Of a stretch of 64,000 bases of DNA, positions 54,911-64,000 are shown in pieces. The DNA comes from Phytophthora sp. 'mugwort'. Its lineage: Eukaryota > Oomycota > Peronosporomycetes > Peronosporales > Peronosporaceae. Position 1 is the stretch's first letter; each line of letters begins with the position of its first letter. Position numbers and translations under genes: made by a program. A model generated the notes under the pieces. It did no database searches. It was not told the DNA's origin and saw nothing but the letters and a program-made list of their open reading frames with translations. The DNA lies in the NCBI GenBank assembly GCA_033558025.1, contig JAUCEF010000003.1, positions 3,312,001-3,376,000 of the forward strand. The letters run 5' to 3'.

Positions 54911-55622
54911 CTGATCATGTTACTGTGATAAAAGCAGTTGGCATCAGCACTTTCCCAAATGTGCACTTCGCGGTTCTCCTGCGAAACTCGCTGACCTTGA
55001 GTAACACTTTTCTTTTCGCTTCCTTATATATCGCTCGTGTGCCTTTCCATACATGGGATCGGCCCTTCAATGCTTGAGCTTATCAGTTTATCATCGGTCG
55101 ACTTGGCATTCATTCGCTTGCCTATGTATCAGATATTTCGGTGCCTTATTCGCTTTGACTTGCTTTGTCTTCCTGGTGCCCTCGCGTTGCCTCCACCGTG
55201 TGTTGTCGGATCTATCTGTCTTCTTCCCTTTACTCGTCATATTAGAAGTGTGTTGTACATTATCAGCACAAGCGTTAGGAGTCGGCGAGGCGCTCGGTTT
55301 TGAGGCACGGCCAGTCGACGGACCGCGAACCTATCCAACACGCAAATGGATAAATCGCTGCAGCGCGGTCGAAAGCGGGTGGGGTGTTCCATTTAAACGT
55401 CGGCACCGTGACTAGCAGAAAAGGCTTCGGCGCGGGTGTGCAGCGAGCGAATGCGTATAGACCGAAAACGCGAGTGGAGATGTATAAATTGATTTGCTGT
55501 TGTTAGGTGGCATTGTTCATAGAGTGGCGTGTGTATGGTAGTGCGGTGTTTTGGTTGTGTATTGATGTGTTGTGTTCGTCGATATTATTTGTGTTGTGGT
55601 AGAGCGCGTTTGTTGTTGTCCT

Positions 55623-55695
55623 GGGGATGTAGCTCAAATGGTAGAGCGCTCGCTTAGCATGCGAGAGGTACAGGGATCGATACCCTGCTTCTCCA
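55623..55695 (+). tRNA. tRNA-Ala(AGC), copy 20
   Basis: Standard sequence. 3-bp leader insertion, T4 and CCGTATGTTG, as in unit 10. Confidence 0.97.
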
Positions 55696-56405
55696 CTGAT
55701 CATGTTACTGTGATAAAAGCAGTTGGCATCAGCACTTTCCCAAATGTGCACTTCGCGGTTCTCCTGCGAAACTCGCTGACCTTGAGTAACACTTTTCTTT
55801 TCGCTTCCTTATATATCGCTCGTGTGCCTTTTCCATACATGGGATCGGCCCTTCAATGCTTGAGCTTATCAGTTTATCATCGGTCGACTTGGCATTCATT
55901 CGCTTGCCTATGTATCAGATATTTCGGTGCCTTATTCGCTTTGACTTGCTTTGTCTTCCTGGCGCCCTCGCGTTGCCTCCACCGTATGTTGTCGGATCTA
56001 TCTGTCTTCTTCCCTTTACTCGTCATATTAGAAGTGTGTTGTACACTATCAGCACAAGCGTTAGGAGTCGGCGAGGCGCTCGGTTTTGAGGTACGGCCAG
56101 TCGACGGACCGCGAACCTATCCAACACGCAAATGGATAAATCGCTGCAGCGCGGTCGAAAGCGGGTGGGGTGTTCCATTTAAACGTCGGCACCGTGACTA
56201 GCAGAAAAGGCTTCGGCGCGGGTGTGCAGCGAGCGAATGCGTATAGACCGAAAACGCGAGTGGAGATGTATAAATTGATTTGCTGTTGTTAGGTGGCATT
56301 GTTCATAGAGTGGCGTGTGTATGGTAGTGCGGTGTTTTGGTTGTGTATTGATGTGTTGTGTTCGTCGATATTTGTGTTGTGGTAGAGCGCGTTTGTTGTT
56401 GTCCT

Positions 56406-56478
56406 GGGGATGTAGCTCAAATGGTAGAGCGCTCGCTTAGCATGCGAGAGGTACAGGGATCGATACCCTGCTTCTCCA
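56406..56478 (+). tRNA. tRNA-Ala(AGC), copy 21
   Basis: Standard sequence and unit, as copy 11. Confidence 0.97.
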
Positions 56479-57190
56479 CTGATCATGTTACTGTGATAAA
56501 AGCAGTTGGCATCAGCACTTTCCCAAATGTGCACTTCGCGGTTCTCCTGCGAAACTCGCTGACCTTGAGTAACACTTTTCTTTTCGCTTCCTTATATATC
56601 GCTCGTGTGCCTTTCCATACATGGGATCGGCCCTTCAATGCTTGAGCTTATCAGTTTATCATCGGTCGACTTGGCATTCATTCGCTTGCCTATGTATCAG
56701 ATATTTCGGTGCCTTATTCGCTTTGACTTGCTTTGTCTTCCTGGTGCCCTCGCGTTGCCTCCACCGTGTGTTGTCGGATCTATCTGTCTTCTTCCCTTTA
56801 CTCGTCATATTAGAAGTGTGTTGTACATTATCAGCACAAGCGTTAGGAGTCGGCGAGGCGCTCGGTTTTGAGGCACGGCCAGTCGACGGACCGCGAACCT
56901 ATCCAACACGCAAATGGATAAATCGCTGCAGCGCGGTCGAAAGCGGGTGGGGTGTTCCATTTAAACGTCGGCACCGTGACTAGCAGAAAAGGCTTCGGCG
57001 CGGGTGTGCAGCGAGCGAATGCGTATAGACCGAAAACGCGAGTGGAGATGTATAAATTGATTTGCTGTTGTTAGGTGGCATTGTTCATAGAGTGGCGTGT
57101 GTATGGTAGTGCGGTGTTTTGGTTGTGTATTGATGTGTTGTGTTCGTCGATATTATTTGTGTTGTGGTAGAGCGCGTTTGTTGTTGTCCT

Positions 57191-57263
57191 GGGGATGTAG
57201 CTCAAATGGTAGAGCGCTCGCTTAGCATGCGAGAGGTACAGGGATCGATACCCTGCTTCTCCA
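57191..57263 (+). tRNA. tRNA-Ala(AGC), copy 22
   Basis: Standard sequence. The unit is as 12 but without its private leader change. Confidence 0.97.
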
Positions 57264-57971
57264 CTGATCATGTTACTGTGATAAAAGCAGTTGGCATCAG
57301 CACTTTCCCAAATGTGCACTTCGCGGTTCTCCTGCGAAACTCGCTGACCTTGAGTAACACTTTTCTTTTCGCTTCCTTATATATCGCTCGTGTGCCTTTT
57401 CCATACATGGGATCGGCCCTTCAATGCTTGAGCTTATCAGTTTATCATCGGTCGACTTGGCATTCATTCGCTTGCCTATGTATCAGATATTTCGGTGCCT
57501 TATTCGCTTTGACTTGCTTTGTCTTCCTGGCGCCCTCGCGTTGCCTCCACCGTATGTTGTCGGATCTATCTGTCTTCTTCCCTTTACTCGTCATATTAGA
57601 AGTGTGTTGTACACTATCAGCACAAGCGTTAGGAGTCGGCGAGGCGCTCGGTTTTGAGGTACGGCCAGTCGACGGACCGCGAACCTATCCAACACGCAAA
57701 TGGATAAATCGCTGCAGCGCGGTCGAAAGCGGGTGGGGTGTTCCATTTAAACGTCGGCACCGTGACTAGCAGAAAAGGCTTCGGCGCGGGTGTGCAGCGA
57801 GCGAATGCGTATAGACCGAAAACGCGAGTGGAGATGTATAAATTGATTTGCTGTTGTTAGGTGGCATTGTTCATAGAGTGGCGTGTGTATGGTAGTGCGG
57901 TGTTTTGGTTGTGTATTGATGTGTTGTGTTCGTCGATATTTGTGTTGGTAGAGCGCGTTTGTTGTTGTCCT

Positions 57972-58044
57972 GGGGATGTAGCTCAAATGGTAGAGCGCTC
58001 GCTTAGCATGCGAGAGGTACAGGGATCGATACCCTGCTTCTCCA
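57972..58044 (+). tRNA. tRNA-Ala(AGC), copy 23
   Basis: Standard sequence. 2-bp leader deletion as in 13. The unit has a private CGGATAAATCG for TGGATAAATCG near 58480. Confidence 0.97.
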
Positions 58045-58753
58045 CTGATCATGTTACTGTGATAAAAGCAGTTGGCATCAGCACTTTCCCAAATGTGCAC
58101 TTCGCGGTTCTCCTGCGAAACTCGCTGACCTTGAGTAACACTTTTCTTTTCGCTTCCTTATATATCGCTCGTGTGCCTTTCCATACATGGGATCGGCCCT
58201 TCAATGCTTGAGCTTATCAGTTTATCATCGGTCGACTTGGCATTCATTCGCTTGCCTATGTATCAGATATTTCGGTGCCTTATTCGCTTTGACTTGCTTT
58301 GTCTTCCTGGTGCCCTCGCGTTGCCTCCACCGTGTGTTGTCGGATCTATCTGTCTTCTTCCCTTTACTCGTCATATTAGAAGTGTGTTGTACATTATCAG
58401 CACAAGCGTTAGGAGTCGGCGAGGCGCTCGGTTTTGAGGCACGGCCAGTCGACGGACCGCGAACCTATCCAACACGCAAACGGATAAATCGCTGCAGCGC
58501 GGTCGAAAGCGGGTGGGGTGTTCCATTTAAACGTCGGCACCGTGACTAGCAGAAAAGGCTTCGGCGCGGGTGTGCAGCGAGCGAATGCGTATAGACCGAA
58601 AACGCGAGTGGAGATGTATAAATTGATTTGCTGTTGTTAGGTGGCATTGTTCATAGAGTGGCGTGTGTATGGTAGTGCGGTGTTTTGGTTGTGTATTGAT
58701 GTGTTGTGTTCGTCGATATTTGTGTTGTGGTAGAGCGCGTTTGTTGTTGTCCT

Positions 58754-58826
58754 GGGGATGTAGCTCAAATGGTAGAGCGCTCGCTTAGCATGCGAGAGGT
58801 ACAGGGATCGATACCCTGCTTCTCCA
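58754..58826 (+). tRNA. tRNA-Ala(AGC), copy 24
   Basis: Standard sequence and unit. Confidence 0.97.
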
Positions 58827-59538
58827 CTGATCATGTTACTGTGATAAAAGCAGTTGGCATCAGCACTTTCCCAAATGTGCACTTCGCGGTTCTCCTGCGA
58901 AACTCGCTGACCTTGAGTAACACTTTTCTTTTCGCTTCCTTATATATCGCTCGTGTGCCTTTCCATACATGGGATCGGCCCTTCAATGCTTGAGCTTATC
59001 AGTTTATCATCGGTCGACTTGGCATTCATTCGCTTGCCTATGTATCAGATATTTCGGTGCCTTATTCGCTTTGACTTGCTTTGTCTTCCTGGTGCCCTCG
59101 CGTTGCCTCCACCGTGTGTTGTCGGATCTATCTGTCTTCTTCCCTTTACTCGTCATATTAGAAGTGTGTTGTACATTATCAGCACAAGCGTTAGGAGTCG
59201 GCGAGGCGCTCGGTTTTGAGGCACGGCCAGTCGACGGACCGCGAACCTATCCAACACGCAAATGGATAAATCGCTGCAGCGCGGTCGAAAGCGGGTGGGG
59301 TGTTCCATTTAAACGTCGGCACCGTGACTAGCAGAAAAGGCTTCGGCGCGGGTGTGCAGCGAGCGAATGCGTATAGACCGAAAACGCGAGTGGAGATGTA
59401 TAAATTGATTTGCTGTTGTTAGGTGGCATTGTTCATAGAGTGGCGTGTGTATGGTAGTGCGGTGTTTTGGTTGTGTATTGATGTGTTGTGTTCGTCGATA
59501 TTATTTGTGTTGTGGTAGAGCGCGTTTGTTGTTGTCCT

Positions 59539-59611
59539 GGGGATGTAGCTCAAATGGTAGAGCGCTCGCTTAGCATGCGAGAGGTACAGGGATCGATACC
59601 CTGCTTCTCCA
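59539..59611 (+). tRNA. tRNA-Ala(AGC), copy 25
   Basis: Standard sequence. The 3-bp insertion combined with CCGTGTGTTG matches unit 15. Confidence 0.97.
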
Positions 59612-60321
59612 CTGATCATGTTACTGTGATAAAAGCAGTTGGCATCAGCACTTTCCCAAATGTGCACTTCGCGGTTCTCCTGCGAAACTCGCTGACCTTG
59701 AGTAACACTTTTCTTTTCGCTTCCTTATATATCGCTCGTGTGCCTTTTCCATACATGGGATCGGCCCTTCAATGCTTGAGCTTATCAGTTTATCATCGGT
59801 CGACTTGGCATTCATTCGCTTGCCTATGTATCAGATATTTCGGTGCCTTATTCGCTTTGACTTGCTTTGTCTTCCTGGCGCCCTCGCGTTGCCTCCACCG
59901 TGTGTTGTCGGATCTATCTGTCTTCTTCCCTTTACTCGTCATATTAGAAGTGTGTTGTACACTATCAGCACAAGCGTTAGGAGTCGGCGAGGCGCTCGGT
60001 TTTGAGGTACGGCCAGTCGACGGACCGCGAACCTATCCAACACGCAAATGGATAAATCGCTGCAGCGCGGTCGAAAGCGGGTGGGGTGTTCCATTTAAAC
60101 GTCGGCACCGTGACTAGCAGAAAAGGCTTCGGCGCGGGTGTGCAGCGAGCGAATGCGTATAGACCGAAAACGCGAGTGGAGATGTATAAATTGATTTGCT
60201 GTTGTTAGGTGGCATTGTTCATAGAGTGGCGTGTGTATGGTAGTGCGGTGTTTTGGTTGTGTATTGATGTGTTGTGTTCGTCGATATTTGTGTTGTGGTA
60301 GAGCGCGTTTGTTGTTGTCCT

Positions 60322-60394
60322 GGGGATGTAGCTCAAATGGTAGAGCGCTCGCTTAGCATGCGAGAGGTACAGGGATCGATACCCTGCTTCTCCA
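60322..60394 (+). tRNA. tRNA-Ala(AGC), copy 26
   Basis: Standard sequence. The unit has T3. Confidence 0.97.
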
Positions 60395-61103
60395 CTGATC
60401 ATGTTACTGTGATAAAAGCAGTTGGCATCAGCACTTTCCCAAATGTGCACTTCGCGGTTCTCCTGCGAAACTCGCTGACCTTGAGTAACACTTTTCTTTT
60501 CGCTTCCTTATATATCGCTCGTGTGCCTTTCCATACATGGGATCGGCCCTTCAATGCTTGAGCTTATCAGTTTATCATCGGTCGACTTGGCATTCATTCG
60601 CTTGCCTATGTATCAGATATTTCGGTGCCTTATTCGCTTTGACTTGCTTTGTCTTCCTGGTGCCCTCGCGTTGCCTCCACCGTGTGTTGTCGGATCTATC
60701 TGTCTTCTTCCCTTTACTCGTCATATTAGAAGTGTGTTGTACATTATCAGCACAAGCGTTAGGAGTCGGCGAGGCGCTCGGTTTTGAGGCACGGCCAGTC
60801 GACGGACCGCGAACCTATCCAACACGCAAATGGATAAATCGCTGCAGCGCGGTCGAAAGCGGGTGGGGTGTTCCATTTAAACGTCGGCACCGTGACTAGC
60901 AGAAAAGGCTTCGGCGCGGGTGTGCAGCGAGCGAATGCGTATAGACCGAAAACGCGAGTGGAGATGTATAAATTGATTTGCTGTTGTTAGGTGGCATTGT
61001 TCATAGAGTGGCGTGTGTATGGTAGTGCGGTGTTTTGGTTGTGTATTGATGTGTTGTGTTCGTCGATATTTGTGTTGTGGTAGAGCGCGTTTGTTGTTGT
61101 CCT

Positions 61104-61176
61104 GGGGATGTAGCTCAAATGGTAGAGCGCTCGCTTAGCATGCGAGAGGTACAGGGATCGATACCCTGCTTCTCCA
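61104..61176 (+). tRNA. tRNA-Ala(AGC), copy 27
   Basis: Standard sequence. The unit has T4, GAGGTACGG and the GCCTTCACCG variant also seen in unit 30. Confidence 0.97.
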
Positions 61177-61886
61177 CTGATCATGTTACTGTGATAAAAG
61201 CAGTTGGCATCAGCACTTTCCCAAATGTGCACTTCGCGGTTCTCCTGCGAAACTCGCTGACCTTGAGTAACACTTTTCTTTTCGCTTCCTTATATATCGC
61301 TCGTGTGCCTTTTCCATACATGGGATCGGCCCTTCAATGCTTGAGCTTATCAGTTTATCATCGGTCGACTTGGCATTCATTCGCTTGCCTATGTATCAGA
61401 TATTTCGGTGCCTTATTCGCTTTGACTTGCTTTGTCTTCCTGGTGCCCTCGCGTTGCCTTCACCGTGTGTTGTCGGATCTATCTGTCTTCTTCCCTTTAC
61501 TCGTCATATTAGAAGTGTGTTGTACACTATCAGCACAAGCGTTAGGAGTCGGCGAGGCGCTCGGTTTTGAGGTACGGCCAGTCGACGGACCGCGAACCTA
61601 TCCAACACGCAAATGGATAAATCGCTGCAGCGCGGTCGAAAGCGGGTGGGGTGTTCCATTTAAACGTCGGCACCGTGACTAGCAGAAAAGGCTTCGGCGC
61701 GGGTGTGCAGCGAGCGAATGCGTATAGACCGAAAACGCGAGTGGAGATGTATAAATTGATTTGCTGTTGTTAGGTGGCATTGTTCATAGAGTGGCGTGTG
61801 TATGGTAGTGCGGTGTTTTGGTTGTGTATTGATGTGTTGTGTTCGTCGATATTTGTGTTGTGGTAGAGCGCGTTTGTTGTTGTCCT

Positions 61887-61959
61887 GGGGATGTAGCTCA
61901 AATGGTAGAGCGCTCGCTTAGCATGCGAGAGGTACAGGGATCGATACCCTGCTTCTCCA
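61887..61959 (+). tRNA. tRNA-Ala(AGC), copy 28
   Basis: Standard sequence. T4 unit. Confidence 0.97.
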
Positions 61960-62669
61960 CTGATCATGTTACTGTGATAAAAGCAGTTGGCATCAGCACT
62001 TTCCCAAATGTGCACTTCGCGGTTCTCCTGCGAAACTCGCTGACCTTGAGTAACACTTTTCTTTTCGCTTCCTTATATATCGCTCGTGTGCCTTTTCCAT
62101 ACATGGGATCGGCCCTTCAATGCTTGAGCTTATCAGTTTATCATCGGTCGACTTGGCATTCATTCGCTTGCCTATGTATCAGATATTTCGGTGCCTTATT
62201 CGCTTTGACTTGCTTTGTCTTCCTGGTGCCCTCGCGTTGCCTCCACCGTGTGTTGTCGGATCTATCTGTCTTCTTCCCTTTACTCGTCATATTAGAAGTG
62301 TGTTGTACATTATCAGCACAAGCGTTAGGAGTCGGCGAGGCGCTCGGTTTTGAGGCACGGCCAGTCGACGGACCGCGAACCTATCCAACACGCAAATGGA
62401 TAAATCGCTGCAGCGCGGTCGAAAGCGGGTGGGGTGTTCCATTTAAACGTCGGCACCGTGACTAGCAGAAAAGGCTTCGGCGCGGGTGTGCAGCGAGCGA
62501 ATGCGTATAGACCGAAAACGCGAGTGGAGATGTATAAATTGATTTGCTGTTGTTAGGTGGCATTGTTCATAGAGTGGCGTGTGTATGGTAGTGCGGTGTT
62601 TTGGTTGTGTATTGATGTGTTGTGTTCGTCGATATTTGTGTTGTGGTAGAGCGCGTTTGTTGTTGTCCT

Positions 62670-62742
62670 GGGGATGTAGCTCAAATGGTAGAGCGCTCGC
62701 TTAGCATGCGAGAGGTACAGGGATCGATACCCTGCTTCTCCA
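62670..62742 (+). tRNA. tRNA-Ala(AGC), copy 29
   Basis: Standard sequence. The unit shares CCGTCTGTTG with unit 3, CATACTAG with unit 1, and CTTACTCGC with units 0, 1 and 3 at the left edge. Confidence 0.97.
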
Positions 62743-63452
62743 CTGATCATGTTACTGTGATAAAAGCAGTTGGCATCAGCACTTTCCCAAATGTGCACTT
62801 CGCGGTTCTCCTGCGAAACTCGCTGACCTTGAGTAACACTTTTCTTTTCGCTTCCTTATATATCGCTCGTGTGCCTTTTCCATACATGGGATCGGCCCTT
62901 CAATGCTTGAGCTTATCAGTTTATCATCGGTCGACTTGGCATTCATTCGCTTGCCTATGTATCAGATATTTCGGTGCCTTACTCGCTTTGACTTGCTTTG
63001 TCTTCCTGGCGCCCTCGCGTTGCCTCCACCGTCTGTTGTCGGATCTATCTGTCTTCTTCCCTTTACTCGTCATACTAGAAGTGTGTTGTACATTATCAGC
63101 ACAAGCGTTAGGAGTCGGCGAGGCGCTCGGTTTTGAGGCACGGCCAGTCGACGGACCGCGAACCTATCCAACACGCAAATGGATAAATCGCTGCAGCGCG
63201 GTCGAAAGCGGGTGGGGTGTTCCATTTAAACGTCGGCACCGTGACTAGCAGAAAAGGCTTCGGCGCGGGTGTGCAGCGAGCGAATGCGTATAGACCGAAA
63301 ACGCGAGTGGAGATGTATAAATTGATTTGCTGTTGTTAGGTGGCATTGTTCATAGAGTGGCGTGTGTATGGTAGTGCGGTGTTTTGGTTGTGTATTGATG
63401 TGTTGTGTTCGTCGATATTTGTGTTGTGGTAGAGCGCGTTTGTTGTTGTCCT

Positions 63453-63525
63453 GGGGATGTAGCTCAAATGGTAGAGCGCTCGCTTAGCATGCGAGAGGTA
63501 CAGGGATCGATACCCTGCTTCTCCA
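63453..63525 (+). tRNA. tRNA-Ala(AGC), copy 30
   Basis: Standard sequence. Its unit is cut by the end of the window and carries GCCTTCACCG as in unit 27. Confidence 0.97.
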
Positions 63526-64000
63526 CTGATCATGTTACTGTGATAAAAGCAGTTGGCATCAGCACTTTCCCAAATGTGCACTTCGCGGTTCTCCTGCGAA
63601 ACTCGCTGACCTTGAGTAACACTTTTCTTTTCGCTTCCTTATATATCGCTCGTGTGCCTTTTCCATACATGGGATCGGCCCTTCAATGCTTGAGCTTATC
63701 AGTTTATCATCGGTCGACTTGGCATTCATTCGCTTGCCTATGTATCAGATATTTCGGTGCCTTATTCGCTTTGACTTGCTTTGTCTTCCTGGTGCCCTCG
63801 CGTTGCCTTCACCGTGTGTTGTCGGATCTATCTGTCTTCTTCCCTTTACTCGTCATATTAGAAGTGTGTTGTACATTATCAGCACAAGCGTTAGGAGTCG
63901 GCGAGGCGCTCGGTTTTGAGGCACGGCCAGTCGACGGACCGCGAACCTATCCAACACGCAAATGGATAAATCGCTGCAGCGCGGTCGAAAGCGGGTGGGG

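Larger units (their letters stand above)
39997..64000 (+). repeat. Tandem array of about 782-bp units, each with one tRNA-Ala(AGC) gene
   Basis: Thirty full tRNA genes at 781-785 bp spacing follow a first unit that begins inside the tRNA anticodon loop. The array continues past the right edge of the window. Units are near-identical. Length variants come from a T3/T4 run before CCATACATGGG, a 3-bp ATT insertion in the spacer, and a 2-bp GT deletion. Besides the tRNA, each unit has about 100 bp of trailer, a stretch of about 360 bp open in one frame, and a GT-rich leader with TATAAA about 137 bp before the tRNA. The marker order around 47.1-52.5 kb is repeated at 54.9-60.3 kb. The high identity points to concerted evolution by unequal exchange, or to recent expansion. 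Confidence 0.95.

Noticed and set aside
39997..64000. Array as a 5S rRNA, snRNA or CRISPR-like repeat
   Set aside because: No 5S or U6 core sequence was found in the unit. The only structured RNA is the tRNA-Ala, and the repeats are full 782-bp units rather than short repeats with variable spacers.

Overview
The window looks like nuclear DNA of an oomycete (Phytophthora or Peronosporales type). This is inferred from three things: very short introns with CTAAY-like branch sites, the mix of decayed ZSWIM/MULE, Harbinger, Tc1, Gypsy and LINE elements, and a tandem family of PX-domain genes. No species-specific marker was recognised.

Layout. 1-1138 is AT-rich and empty. 1139-1215 is a relic of a PX gene. 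1500-5577 is a broken Mutator-like element that carried a SWIM-finger transposase and a C48 (Ulp1) protease. 5.6-7.7 kb holds a doubtful two-exon gene, a hairpin, a small element with inverted repeats, and a three-repeat Myb pseudogene. 8.3-23.3 kb is the only clearly genic block: nine paralogous genes, all on the minus strand, each with a PX-like lipid-binding domain carrying an unusual Cys/His-rich insertion. Four end in an intact C-terminal RING-H2 finger, two keep only its first cysteines, and three lack it. 24.6-27.4 kb is a Harbinger element with a transposase and a Myb-like accessory gene, both decayed. 28-30 kb holds an unidentified relic and a Tc1/mariner relic. 30.9-32.2 kb is a deleted Gypsy LTR element. 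32.4-39.0 kb is a full-length but mutated APE-type LINE.

From 39,997 to the right edge (24 kb) the sequence is one tandem array. The unit is about 782 bp and each unit carries one tRNA-Ala(AGC) gene. There are 30 complete tRNA genes plus a 5'-truncated first copy. Single-base and 2-3 bp variants show a higher-order pattern: a block of about seven units recurs 7,832 bp downstream. A tRNA-derived Pol III promoter (SINE-like) lies about 0.3 kb left of the array.

How it fits together. The PX/RING genes probably act at phosphoinositide-containing membranes, and the RING members could add ubiquitin-ligase activity. The tRNA array is a homogenised Pol III gene cluster. It resembles in architecture the tandem tRNA arrays known from Entamoeba, and is the most unusual object here. 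The rest is mostly transposon wreckage separating the two gene families.
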